Source of the DNA: Aquibium oceanicum
GTDB lineage: Bacteria; Pseudomonadota; Alphaproteobacteria; Rhizobiales; Rhizobiaceae
DNA length: 64,000 bases
Direction: 5' to 3'
Assembly: GCF_001889605.1 (NCBI RefSeq)
Contig: NZ_CP018171.1
Coordinates: 3,246,501 to 3,310,500, forward strand
This document shows positions 32,143 through 40,301 of this stretch, in pieces. The notes below the pieces were generated by a model. That model had not been told where the DNA came from. It did not search any database and saw only the letters and a list, made by a program, of their open reading frames with translations. A program made the translations under genes and the position numbers. Every line of letters starts with the position of its first letter. Position 1 is the first letter of the stretch.

Positions 32143-32781
32143 ATGAAGACGCAGGCGACGGGACTGGCGATCGTGTTGGTGATGGCAGCAGCCGTGGCGG
32201 GCTGCGTGACGACGGAACAGGCGAGCGAGGCGGTCCAGTCGCGCTGGGTTGGCCAGGGCGCCGACGCATTTTTCCAGCGCTACGGAGCGCCGGTGTCCGA
32301 GTACCCGCTGTCGAACGGCGACGTGCTCTACACCTGGCGCGGCGGCGAAACCACGAAGTACATCGCCGCGACCTATGCGGCGCCGACCATGCCGGCCATG
32401 CCTTCGACGACGTTCGGCGGCTCGGGTTTCGGCCCGACTCCGGCTGCGCCGCCAACCACGCAGCCGCTCTACAGCCGCGAGAAGGTGCGCACCGAGACCC
32501 AGGTCGAGAACCCCAGCCCAGGCATCACCCGCACGACGACGACGACCACGACGCGCAGTGCCTCGATCGGCATCGGCAGCTTCGGTTCGAACGCGCCCGC
32601 CCAGCCCGTCGCCGGAGGCCGGCCGATGCTGACCCCGGCGCGCACCGAGCAGCTGTTCTGCGAGGTGCAGCTCACGGTCGACAACGGCAACATGATCAAG
32701 GCGCTGCGCATTTCGCGCGACACGGCCGCGGCCGGCATCGGACTGTCGCGCTGCGCCGAGGTGCTCGAGGTCAAGGGCTGA
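32143..32781 (+). CDS. Lipoprotein of unknown function
   Basis: A 212-residue protein. A lipoprotein signal, MKTQATGLAIVLVMAAAVAG, ends before Cys21 (lipobox VAGC). The mature part begins with a WVGQGADAFFQRYGAP ... VLYTWRGG segment (SmpA-like outer-membrane lipoprotein style), then a Pro/Thr-rich linker with a TTTTTTT run, and a C-terminal FCEVQLTVDNGNMIKALRIS domain with a second Cys. ATG at 32143 is chosen for the signal peptide. It stands alone, divergent from the AraC gene across 203 bp. Function is unknown. Confidence 0.72.
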   Translation: MKTQATGLAIVLVMAAAVAGCVTTEQASEAVQSRWVGQGADAFFQRYGAPVSEYPLSNGDVLYTWRGGETTKYIAATYAAPTMPAMPSTTFGGSGFGPTPAAPPTTQPLYSREKVRTETQVENPSPGITRTTTTTTTRSASIGIGSFGSNAPAQPVAGGRPMLTPARTEQLFCEVQLTVDNGNMIKALRISRDTAAAGIGLSRCAEVLEVKG

Positions 32782-33460
32782 ACGGGACCGCCGACCGCGG
32801 CGATCCGCGGGAGGCTTGCCGCCGCGCGGCCAGCCGACCTTCCCGCCGCGAGCGGGGCTTGGCCTCCGACCGCGTCGAACCACCAGGCCGACCCCGGCTC
32901 TCCATCGTCGGCAATTGCCGTCTTCATGGCATGGCCTCCGGCGACCGGGCAGCGCCATCCCCGTGGATGAATTCACAGCCTCGGCAGGGATGCGCGCCCG
33001 CAACCCCTTGATTTCCCGTGCGACGGCCGACTGCCCGCTGCCTTCGGCTGCTTTTTTCACTCACGGTCCTCCCCGCGCAGGCATACTGCGTCCTGCAGCT
33101 TGCCGCCGGGAACGGGACGTACGACCGGACGACCCAGGCAAGTGCGGCGCTGGTCGATCACCCGCGAACGGTGGCGGGCTCGACCGGCCTCGACGGGAAC
33201 CGTGCGCCGTGGGTCCGCAAGGACCTTCGACCGGTGGACCGTCCAGGAACAAACGCCGGCGGGGCGCGACTGCTGCGCCACCACTATTTCGCTTAGCTGG
33301 GCAAGGCACCGCGTCCCGCCTCCCGGGCTCTTCGACAATGGCCAGACGGTTCGACCGGGCGTGGCGACGATGATGCATGTCTCGCGAATGGAGAACCGCT
33401 CGGATGGCCGACCTTCGACGGAAACCGCGCCCGACAGGCGGCACGTCTGGTCGAGCGGCT
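32782..33460. other. 679-bp stretch without a convincing gene
   Basis: Open frames exist on both strands because of GC content, but none has a ribosome-binding site plus recognisable sequence. The 92-codon frame at 33018-33296 has a hydrophobic start (LRLLFSLTVLPAQAYCV) but then loses protein-like composition. The region between 33210 and 33310 is also unremarkable. It may be a decayed gene or a long 3' region of the HxlR gene. Confidence 0.4.
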
Positions 33461-33868
33461 TCAGTTCGCCTCGGTCGCGTCGAAGGCAGCGCGGGCGCGC
33501 AGCACCGCCGCGTGGTTGGCCGCGGCCCAATGCAGCAGATGCTGCAGCGAATCGTGCATCGAGCGGCCGAGATCGGTGAGAGAGTACTCCACGCTCGGCG
33601 GCTTGGTGGGGAAGACCTCGCGCCGCACGTAGCCGTCGCGCTGCAGGTCGCGCAGCGTCTGGGTCAGCATACGCTGCGAAATGTCCGGCACGAGGCGGCG
33701 CAGTTCGCCGAAGCGGTAGGGCTGCTCGGCCAGCGCCATCACGAGCAGCGAGGTCCACTTGCCGAAGACGTTCTGCACGACGTCGCGCACCGGGCAGTTC
33801 GCCAGCCCGTCGGGGCTCGTGCGGTAGATCTCGATCATCTGCCTCGTCGAGGCCGGCCTCGCATCCAT
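33461..33868 (-). CDS. HxlR-family regulator with single N-terminal cysteine
   Basis: A 135-residue winged-helix regulator. The DNA-binding core runs from CPVRDVVQNVFGKWTSLLVMAL (25-46) through ELRRLVPDISQRMLTQTLRDL to VEYSLTDLGRS. Cys25 is the only cysteine and stands where redox-sensing HxlR proteins such as YodB and QorR keep theirs. It diverges from a QorB-like quinone reductase with 125 bp between starts, the same pairing as in quinone- and thiol-stress systems. It is therefore likely a redox-responsive repressor of that gene and of itself. The extended C-terminus is Ala-rich. Confidence 0.87.
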   Translation of the reverse strand: MDARPASTRQMIEIYRTSPDGLANCPVRDVVQNVFGKWTSLLVMALAEQPYRFGELRRLVPDISQRMLTQTLRDLQRDGYVRREVFPTKPPSVEYSLTDLGRSMHDSLQHLLHWAAANHAAVLRARAAFDATEAN

Positions 33869-33993
33869 GCTTGGTATCCTTTCAGTGCCTACCCGAGCCG
33901 AAACTGCCTTCTTTACCGCCGCCGGGCGCTGACTATTTTAGCCCTGCTCTCGTTTGGAGACCACCACGAAATCCCAATGCAGGAACCCGATCC

Positions 33994-34884
33994 ATGTCAG
34001 ACAAGATTCTCGTCACCGGCGCCTCCGGCCAGCTCGGCGGCGCCGTCATCCGCCATCTCCTCGAGACCGAGGGCGTCGCGCCCGCCCGCGTCGTCGCCGT
34101 GACGCGCGATCCGGCCAAGCTGTCGGCGCTCGCCGGGCGGGGGGTGGACGTGCGCGCCGGCAGCTTCGACGAAGAGGCCGGGCTGACGCGCGCCTTCGCC
34201 GGAGCGGACACCGTCCTCATCGTCTCCACCGACGACGTGCTGACGCCCGGCCTGCGCCTCCGGCAGCACCTCGCAGCCGTTTCCGCGGCGAAGGCGGCCG
34301 GCGCCGGGCGCATCGCCTACACCTCGATGCCCTCCCCCGAACCCGGCAATCCGGTCCTGTTCGCGTCGGACCATCACGGGACCGAAAACGCCATCCGGGC
34401 GAGCGGCATCCCGCATTCGATTTTCCGCAACGGCTGGTACCACGAGAACCTGATGCGATCGTTGCCCGCCGCCCTCGCGTCCGGCAACTGGTACACCTCG
34501 GCCGGCGAAGGCCGGACATCCTACATCCTGCGCGACGACATCGCGCGTGCGATCGCCGCCGGCCTCGCCCGACCGGATGCCGGTAACGCCACCTACACGC
34601 TGTCGGGCACGCAAGCCTTCACCAATGGAGAGATCGCGGCAATGGCCGGCGAGGTGCTCGGCAAACCGATCGCCGTGGTGAACCTGACCGACGAGCAGCT
34701 CGCCGAAGGCCTGAAGGCCGCCGGCCTGCCCGAACCGGCCATTCCGCTGATCGTGTCGCTCGAAGCGGCGACCCGCGCAGGCGTGCTGGGCACCGTGACC
34801 CAGGACGTCGAACGGCTGACGGGACGCGAGCCCTCGCCGCTGAAGGCGTGGCTCGAGGCGAACCGGGGCGTCCTCGCCGGCTGA
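33994..34884 (+). CDS. NmrA/QorB-like NAD(P)H:quinone reductase
   Basis: A 296-residue atypical short-chain reductase. The nucleotide loop is VTGASGQLGGAVIRHLL (7-23). The NmrA-like core has RIAYTSMPSPEPGNP and HHGTENAIRASGI. There is no YxxxK catalytic pair, as expected for NmrA relatives such as QorB, which reduce quinones with NADPH. ATG at 33994 begins directly with the Rossmann strand. It is probably induced through the divergent HxlR protein by quinones or other electrophiles and is cytosolic. Confidence 0.85.
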   Translation: MSDKILVTGASGQLGGAVIRHLLETEGVAPARVVAVTRDPAKLSALAGRGVDVRAGSFDEEAGLTRAFAGADTVLIVSTDDVLTPGLRLRQHLAAVSAAKAAGAGRIAYTSMPSPEPGNPVLFASDHHGTENAIRASGIPHSIFRNGWYHENLMRSLPAALASGNWYTSAGEGRTSYILRDDIARAIAAGLARPDAGNATYTLSGTQAFTNGEIAAMAGEVLGKPIAVVNLTDEQLAEGLKAAGLPEPAIPLIVSLEAATRAGVLGTVTQDVERLTGREPSPLKAWLEANRGVLAG

Positions 34885-34897
34885 ACGCGCGTCACTC

Positions 34898-34920
34898 GCC
34901 GGCCGCCGTTCGCGGCCGGC
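34898..34920. terminator. Shared hairpin between convergent qorB-like gene and pdxJ
   Basis: GCCGGCCGC and GCGGCCGGC are perfect 9-base arms with a 5-base loop, 13 bp after one stop and 15 bp before the other. It probably terminates both transcripts. Confidence 0.7.
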
Positions 34921-34935
34921 CCATGGGCATTTCGG

Positions 34936-35682
34936 TCAGCTCTGGAGCGCCGCCAGGAACCGCCGCACCGTCTCGGCCATGCCGAACTCCAGCGCGTCCG
35001 CGGTCAGCCCGTGGCCGATGGAGACCTCGGCGAGGTTCGGCACAGCGCGCGCCAGCGCAGGGAGGTTGTCGACTGTCAGGTCGTGGCCGGCATTGACGCC
35101 GAGGCCCGCCGCGCGCGCCAGCGCGGCGGTTTTTGCGAGCTTTTCCAGCTCGATGGCCGCCTTAGCGGAATCATCGTATGAACCGCCATAGGGGCCGGTG
35201 TAGAGCTCCACGCGGTCGGCGCCCGTGTCGCGCGCCGCCGCGATCTCGGCTTCCGATGCGTCGGGATCGCAAAACAAAGACACCCGCATGCCGCCCTTCT
35301 TCAGACGCGCCACGACCGGCCGCAGGAAATTGCCCTGCCGTTCGAACGGCCAGCCATGGTCCGACGTCGCCTGCGCCGGATCGTCGGGCACCAGCGTCAC
35401 CTGTTCGGGCTCGCTGCGCTCGACCAGATCGAGGAAATCCTCGCTCGGATAGCCCTCGATGTTGAACTCGGCCTGCGGGAACTCATCGTCGATCAGCGCC
35501 CTGAGATGCGGCAGGTCGGAAAAGCGGATGTGGCGCTGGTCGGGCCTGGGATGCACCGTCAGCCCGTGTGCGCCGGCTTCGAGCACAATGCGGCCGAGGT
35601 TCGTGACGCTCGGCCACGGCAGGTCGCGGCGGTTGCGCAGCATGGCGACGGCGTTGAGGTTCACGGAGAGCTTGGCGGACAT
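34936..35682 (-). CDS. pdxJ: Pyridoxine 5'-phosphate synthase
   Basis: A 248-residue TIM-barrel enzyme that joins 1-deoxyxylulose 5-phosphate and 3-amino-2-oxopropyl phosphate to make pyridoxine 5'-phosphate. Landmarks are [15 protein letters not shown] (4-18), [33 protein letters not shown] and [10 protein letters not shown], followed by [16 protein letters not shown] and [15 protein letters not shown] at 35682 gives the standard N-terminus and has a weak AGG 7 bases before it; ATG at 35697 is the alternative. It is probably monocistronic. The presence of PdxJ means DXP-dependent vitamin B6 synthesis. Confidence 0.95.
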   Translation of the reverse strand: MSAKLSVNLNAVAMLRNRRDLPWPSVTNLGRIVLEAGAHGLTVHPRPDQRHIRFSDLPHLRALIDDEFPQAEFNIEGYPSEDFLDLVERSEPEQVTLVPDDPAQATSDHGWPFERQGNFLRPVVARLKKGGMRVSLFCDPDASEAEIAAARDTGADRVELYTGPYGGSYDDSAKAAIELEKLAKTAALARAAGLGVNAGHDLTVDNLPALARAVPNLAEVSIGHGLTADALEFGMAETVRRFLAALQS

Positions 35683-35803
35683 TGGCGGGCCTGTCATTCC
35701 ATACTTGCGGGCGAACGCGTATCATGGCTCACATGAAAAGGCACAGGTCCAGCCCCCGCTTGCGGGGTGGACAGGAAGACGGCAGATCGACCGGGGGCGC
35801 CGA

Positions 35804-36193
35804 ATGATCGTTCACGACAATCCTCCGCACATCCGCAGGATGGAGACCGGCCGCGACGACGCCTTTGGCTTCGAGATCACCGGCCACATCACCGCGTCCG
35901 ACATCGAGAACATGTTCGGCTTGCTGGAGGCCGCATACGAACTGCACGACCGGATCGACGTCCTGGTCGTCGTGCGGGAATTCGAGGGCTTCGACTGGAG
36001 CGCGGCGTTGAGGAAATCCACGCTGTCCGGCAAGGCGCACGCGCTGAAGCATATCCGGCGCTATGCCGTCGTCGGCGGTCCCGGCTGGATGAGCGCGGCA
36101 ATGGGGTTCTTCAAGCCGTTCCTGTCGGTGGAGATGAGGCACTTCGCCCTCGACGAGGAGGCCGAGGCGTGGGCGTGGCTGGATGCAGCCTGA
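35804..36193 (+). CDS. SpoIIAA-like STAS-fold protein
   Basis: A 129-residue protein of the SpoIIAA-like family (PF11964 type). The pattern FEITGHITASDIENMFGLLE ... IDVLVVVREFEGFDW ... YAVVGGPGWMSAAMGFFKPF matches that family, in which a STAS-like fold may bind lipids or partners. ATG at 35804 begins exactly at the fold. Divergent from pdxJ. Its cellular role is not known in most bacteria. Confidence 0.75.
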   Translation: MIVHDNPPHIRRMETGRDDAFGFEITGHITASDIENMFGLLEAAYELHDRIDVLVVVREFEGFDWSAALRKSTLSGKAHALKHIRRYAVVGGPGWMSAAMGFFKPFLSVEMRHFALDEEAEAWAWLDAA

Positions 36194-36264
36194 GTTCCTC
36201 GCCCACGAGATTATTTCCATGAGACGGCCATCCGCCGCCGCCCCGCGAAGCGGTGGAGGAGCCG

Positions 36265-36738
36265 ATGGATGACGGCGGGTCGGCCGAAATCGGGCTGGAG
36301 TTCTCGTTCGAGATCCGCGCGAAAATCGCGGTCCCGCTGGACGGTGGGCCGGGGCGGGACGGGCATCGCCGCATCATCCCAATAACCGGCGGCACGGTTT
36401 CAGGCCCCGGTCTTTCCGGGCGTGTCGTTCCCGGCGGCGCCGACTATGAGCGGGTACGACCGGATGGCTCGTCCATTGTGGAGGCGCACTACGCAATCGA
36501 GGCCGACGACGGGACGCCGATCTATGTCCTCAACAAGGGACTGTTCCGGGCACCTCCCGAAGTGATCCGGCGGCTCGATGCCGATGAACCCGTCGGTCCC
36601 GGAGCGTACTACTTCCGCACGGCTCCGGTGTTCGACGCGCCGGCCGGCCACCATGGCTGGCTCTCGGACAACATCTTCGTGGCCACCTGCCGGTTCACCT
36701 CGACCGAAGTTTCGATCCGCGTCTACGTTGTGACGTGA
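36265..36738 (+). CDS. DUF3237 family protein
   Basis: A 157-residue protein with the DUF3237 layout: LEFSFEIRAKIAVPLDGG near the start, IPITGGTVSGPGLSGRVVPGGADYE, the EAHYAIEADDGTPIYVLNKG segment and the closing DNIFVATCRFTSTEVSIRVY. The family is a small beta-barrel of unknown function. ATG at 36265 has GGAGG 5 bases upstream; the GTG at 36253 is less likely. It ends 1 bp from the convergent helicase gene. No neighbour explains its role. Confidence 0.8.
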   Translation: MDDGGSAEIGLEFSFEIRAKIAVPLDGGPGRDGHRRIIPITGGTVSGPGLSGRVVPGGADYERVRPDGSSIVEAHYAIEADDGTPIYVLNKGLFRAPPEVIRRLDADEPVGPGAYYFRTAPVFDAPAGHHGWLSDNIFVATCRFTSTEVSIRVYVVT

Positions 36739-36739
36739 T

Positions 36740-37867
36740 CTATCGCACGATCGTCAGCCGTTCCGCCGCGCGGGTGATCGCGGTGTAGAGCCAGCGTTCG
36801 CGCATGTCGCGGAAGGCGAAGCTCTCGTCGAACAGCACGACGTCGTTCCACTGCGAACCCTGCGCCTTGTGGACGGTCAGGGCGTAGCCGTAATCGAAAT
36901 CGTCGAAGCGCTTCTTCTGCTGCCAGGGGATCTCGGCGTCCGGATCCTCGAAGGCGGCCTTGAGCAACTTGATCTTCGACACGCCGCGGTCCGGATCGTC
37001 CTCCTCCGGCGAGACCAGCAGGTTGATGCCCGGCTTCACCGTTTCGCGGGAGGCCGTCATCACCTTCCACAGCGAGCCGTTGAGCAGCCCCTTGGCGGGG
37101 TCGTTGCGCAGGCACACCAGCTTGTCGCCCGCCTGCGGCAGCGACGAGGTGAACCCCTTCAGCTCGCGCAGCCGCATGTTGTAGCGCCGCCGCGTGCGGT
37201 TGGTACCGACCAGCACCTGGTCCGCCGCCAGCACCAGTTCCTGGTTCACGTCCTCGCGCCCAATCACCTGCGCGGTGCCGTAGTCACCCTTCATGAACTC
37301 GCGGCCCTCGCGAACGTCGAGCGCCAGCCGGATGATGGGGTTGTCGCGCGCCTGCCGGTGGATCTCGGTGAGCAGGACATCGGGTTCGTGTTCGGTGAAG
37401 AAGCCGCCGCCCGAGATCGGCGGCAGCTGCGCCGGGTCGCCGAGCACCAGGATCGGTGTGCCGAAGGTCATCAGGTCGCGGCCGAGTTGCTCGTCCACCA
37501 TCGAACATTCGTCGACGACGACCAGGCTGGCGCGCGAGATCGGGCTCTGGCGATTGAGCGAAAAGGTCGGCGATATGGAGGTCCGGCCGGTCGCCTCGTC
37601 CGAGATCGCCTCCTCGCCCTTGGGGCGGTAGATCAGCGAATGGATCGTGCGCGCGTTGGTCGCGCCCTTGGAGCGCAAGACTTGCGCGGCCTTGCCGGTG
37701 AAGGCCGCGAACTGGACCTGCCCGTCGACATGCTCGGCGAAATGGCGCGCCAGCGTCGTCTTGCCGGTGCCGGCATAACCGAACAGGCGGAAGATCTGCG
37801 GCCGGCCTGCCTTCAGCCAGCGCGCCACCGCCTTCAGCGCGGCATCCTGCTGCGGAGAGAATTCCAT
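36740..37867 (-). CDS. RecD-like ATP-dependent helicase (SF1)
   Basis: A 375-residue AAA_30/UvrD_C_2 helicase. Motif I is GYAGTGKTTLARH (about 28-40), motif II VVVDECSMVD, motif III GDPAQLPPI, motif V YALTVHKAQGSQW and motif VI YTAITRAAERL. The length is about half of RecD2 because the N-terminal OB/HhH region is missing; such short forms are widespread in rhizobia. It unwinds DNA 5'-3' by family analogy. ATG at 37867 (MEFSPQQDAAL) is the family start, and the frame further upstream is not coding-like. Confidence 0.88.
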   Translation of the reverse strand: MEFSPQQDAALKAVARWLKAGRPQIFRLFGYAGTGKTTLARHFAEHVDGQVQFAAFTGKAAQVLRSKGATNARTIHSLIYRPKGEEAISDEATGRTSISPTFSLNRQSPISRASLVVVDECSMVDEQLGRDLMTFGTPILVLGDPAQLPPISGGGFFTEHEPDVLLTEIHRQARDNPIIRLALDVREGREFMKGDYGTAQVIGREDVNQELVLAADQVLVGTNRTRRRYNMRLRELKGFTSSLPQAGDKLVCLRNDPAKGLLNGSLWKVMTASRETVKPGINLLVSPEEDDPDRGVSKIKLLKAAFEDPDAEIPWQQKKRFDDFDYGYALTVHKAQGSQWNDVVLFDESFAFRDMRERWLYTAITRAAERLTIVR

Positions 37868-38042
37868 CAGCCGGAGAGACAGGATTCGCGGGGGATGCGC
37901 AAGAGAGCCGCCTTTCGCAAGATCCGTCCGGGCAATGTCACTGCCCGTGTAGAGGAGAGGGATGCCAAGCGTTTGGCCACGATAGAAACAAGGGGCGGCT
38001 GACGACCCGCATGGGCTGTGGAGAACACTCCAGAGCCCATCT

Positions 38043-38390
38043 TCAACCGCGCAATGGATCGTTGTCCAGCTCGATCGGCTTGCCATGCGGGGTCGCGTGC
38101 GCGGCGCGCTGCCACGCCTCGGCCAGCGCTATGACCTCCGGCGCGCCCGCTACGTCCTTGTCCGCCAGAAGCCGCTCCAGCGCGGCGAGCCAGTGCGCGT
38201 AGTAGTCCTGCCCGTGTGGGTCCGCGTCCCCCCGCGCCCGTTCGGCCGAAAGGGCGGTAGCCCATTCCGCCCAGGTGAACAGGCCGCGTTCGTGCAGTGC
38301 CACGACCATGGCGAATGCATGCGCCTGCCAAGGCTCTGCGAAGACGGGATCGTCGCCGCCCGGCGGCATCGCCGGATCAGGCCGGCTCAA
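38043..38390 (-). CDS. Nitrile hydratase accessory protein (activator, P14K type)
   Basis: A 115-residue protein resembling the N-terminus of the beta subunit. FAEPWQAHAFAMVVALHERG and FTWAEWATALS are family signatures, with DYYAHWLAALERLL in the middle. In cobalt-type nitrile hydratases this protein acts as a self-subunit-swapping chaperone that delivers oxidised, cobalt-loaded alpha subunit. Its start lies 14 bp inside the beta-subunit gene, so it is translated with it. A cleaved or N-terminal Cys motif is not visible. Confidence 0.85.
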   Translation of the reverse strand: MSRPDPAMPPGGDDPVFAEPWQAHAFAMVVALHERGLFTWAEWATALSAERARGDADPHGQDYYAHWLAALERLLADKDVAGAPEVIALAEAWQRAAHATPHGKPIELDNDPLRG

Positions 38391-39036
38391 GATAGTTCTC
38401 CCAGGCGTCGACGCTGACTGTCAGCGTCGGGTCGCCGTCGTCGCCCCACAGATCCCGCCCGTCGAAGACGACGGTGTAGACCCATTCGGGGTTTTCGCCG
38501 AGGCCGTGGGCGTTGGTGTCGGGCAGGACGAAGCCGCCGCGCACCGCCTCGACGGTGCCGACATGGCCGCGCACGTAGCGCGGCAGCCGCGTATGGCCCT
38601 GCGGGTGCATGTTGCGCGCCCGGACGCGCTGGCCGGCGCGGTACCTCGGCTCTGACGACACCTCCCGGTCGCAGGGTCCGCCGCGCGCCAGCACGGCCGC
38701 GACCTCCGCCCCCTTCAGGATCCGTTTGGGAGTGGCACCCGCGACGAGCGCCCTGCCCTCCTGCAATTCCTCGTCCGAGACGAAGCCGTGGCGGCGCAGC
38801 AAGACTTCCAGCGCCTTGATCCAGATGGCGTAGTAGCTCGAGGAGTAGTACTCGGCCGGATGCAGGCTCTCGCGCGCGTTCCGGGTCTCGTCGATGTTCC
38901 AGGCGCCCATCGCGCCGGCTGCGAGCGTCACACCGAGCGCGCGCTTTTCCCAGTACCCGTGAAAGATCGGCTCGTCGACTTCGGGCGCGACGGGGCCGAA
39001 ACCCATCTGGCCGCCGAGATCCTGCGGCCCGTTCAT
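38377..39036 (-). CDS. nthB: Nitrile hydratase beta subunit
   Basis: A 219-residue subunit. [19 protein letters not shown] is the standard opening, followed by [18 protein letters not shown] and [20 protein letters not shown], the SH3-like barrel that covers the active site, ending DAWENYLEP. The Arg residues that bridge to the modified cysteines in the alpha subunit (in [10 protein letters not shown]) are present. ATG at 39036 overlaps the alpha stop as ATGA. It forms the alpha-beta heterodimer that hydrates nitriles to amides. Confidence 0.93.
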   Translation of the reverse strand: MNGPQDLGGQMGFGPVAPEVDEPIFHGYWEKRALGVTLAAGAMGAWNIDETRNARESLHPAEYYSSSYYAIWIKALEVLLRRHGFVSDEELQEGRALVAGATPKRILKGAEVAAVLARGGPCDREVSSEPRYRAGQRVRARNMHPQGHTRLPRYVRGHVGTVEAVRGGFVLPDTNAHGLGENPEWVYTVVFDGRDLWGDDGDPTLTVSVDAWENYLEPA

Positions 39037-39653
39037 GCCGCCTCCGGCGTTTTGGCGAGCCCGGTGCCGATCATGGAATCGCGCGTCACCAGTCCGGCGA
39101 GCCGTTCCCGGTCCCACCCTTCGGTGCCGGCGGGGCGTTCGGGCACCACGAGGTAGCGCAGTTCCGCCGTCGAATCCCACACGCGGATTTCGCGATCGGC
39201 GGCCAGTTCCACCCCGAACTCCGCCAGCACGCCGCGCGGGTCGATCACCGCGCGGCTGCGATAGGCCGGCGCCTTGTACCAGACGGGCGGCAGGCCGAGC
39301 ACGGACCACGGATAGCAGGAGCAGAGCGTGCAGACGACGAGGTTGTGCCGCTCGGGCGAATTGAAGACCGCCTGCATATGCTCGCCCTGGCGGCCGGTGT
39401 AACCGAGCGAGGCGATGGCCGCCGTCGCGTCAGTGCGCAGCCATTCGGCGAAGCCCGGATCGCTCCAGGCCCTGGCAACGACGTGGGCGCCGTTGCGCGG
39501 TCCGACCCTGGTCTCGTAGGTCTCCAAGATGGCGTCGATCGCGGCGGGATCGATCAGGCCCTTCTCGGTCAGGATCGTCTCCAGCGCCTTTACCCGCGCG
39601 GCCATCGGGTCCAGTTCGTTGTCGTGATGATGATGGTCGTCGTTTTTGCTCAT
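39033..39653 (-). CDS. nthA: Nitrile hydratase alpha subunit, cobalt type
   Basis: A 206-residue subunit carrying the metal centre. [11 protein letters not shown] (106-116) has Cys108, Cys111, Ser112 and Cys113, with Thr and Tyr in the positions typical of the Co(III) form; the Fe form reads CSLCSCT. The N-terminus is rich in histidine (DDHHHHDNE, 5-13), possibly a metal-collecting tail. The remainder follows the family, with [10 protein letters not shown] and [10 protein letters not shown]. The order alpha-beta-accessory is the normal cobalt-type order. No amidase or cobalt transporter gene lies nearby. Confidence 0.95.
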   Translation of the reverse strand: MSKNDDHHHHDNELDPMAARVKALETILTEKGLIDPAAIDAILETYETRVGPRNGAHVVARAWSDPGFAEWLRTDATAAIASLGYTGRQGEHMQAVFNSPERHNLVVCTLCSCYPWSVLGLPPVWYKAPAYRSRAVIDPRGVLAEFGVELAADREIRVWDSTAELRYLVVPERPAGTEGWDRERLAGLVTRDSMIGTGLAKTPEAA

Positions 39654-39681
39654 GGCCGATCCGTAGCAGCGCGAGGCGCTT

Positions 39682-40176
39682 TCATCCACCCGGGTTGGGG
39701 TTGAGCGCGTAGCCGGGACCGACCGTCAGTGGCTCCTTGGGCACCACCGTGTCGCTGATCTGCGACTTCACACTCACTTGGTCGCGCCACAGCACCTGCT
39801 TCTCCTCCCGGTCCAATACCCGGATGGCGACCGTGTAGGGCCTGTCCTTCTCGACGCCGCGAACCGGCGGCGAGCGCAGCGAATAGCGGTTCGTGTCGGT
39901 CCCGACCCGCGTCCGCACCACATGTTCGGCCCCGCCTGCGGGATCCTCGAAGGCTGCCTCGATGATCGAGCCCGTCGGCAGCGGCCGCTGCACGATGGCT
40001 GTGAAGCCGTAGTAGACGTCGGCGACGCGGTAGTTGAACATGAAGCCGCTGCCCATGACTTTCAGGTAGGGTTTCGATGCCAGATCTTCGCGCGTCAACC
40101 AGCCCGCGACGAGCAGGACCGCGAGAATCGCGATGCTTGCGCCGACAAGGCGCGGGAGGGTGAACTGGTTCAGCAT
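39682..40176 (-). CDS. Membrane-anchored hypothetical protein
   Basis: A 164-residue protein of unknown function. A single N-terminal hydrophobic helix (residues about 11-28, [17 protein letters not shown]) anchors it, with the remaining 130 residues outside. The periplasmic part is strand-rich ([21 protein letters not shown], 38-58) and ends in a Pro/Asn-rich tail. It precedes the nitrile hydratase genes on the same strand by 28 bp and so may be co-transcribed with them, but no functional link is known. Confidence 0.65.
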   Translation of the reverse strand: MLNQFTLPRLVGASIAILAVLLVAGWLTREDLASKPYLKVMGSGFMFNYRVADVYYGFTAIVQRPLPTGSIIEAAFEDPAGGAEHVVRTRVGTDTNRYSLRSPPVRGVEKDRPYTVAIRVLDREEKQVLWRDQVSVKSQISDTVVPKEPLTVGPGYALNPNPGG

Positions 40177-40301
40177 GGCTCGATCCGTCCAGGCGGAAGT
40201 TGCACATTATCCTTCCGCGCACCGGCTGACCAGAACGATTGCGGACGCAACTGCCGCAGCCGTGTTTGCGCCCACGATCGAGCCTCGCCTAGTCTTGCCC
40301 G

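Noticed and set aside
33018-33296. 92-codon plus-strand frame with a hydrophobic start
   Set aside because: The hydrophobic stretch is short and the remainder lacks protein-like composition; no ribosome-binding site.
33869-33993. GGTA ... TACC half-sites as an HxlR operator
   Set aside because: Only four bases per arm match over 21 bp, which is too weak to list.
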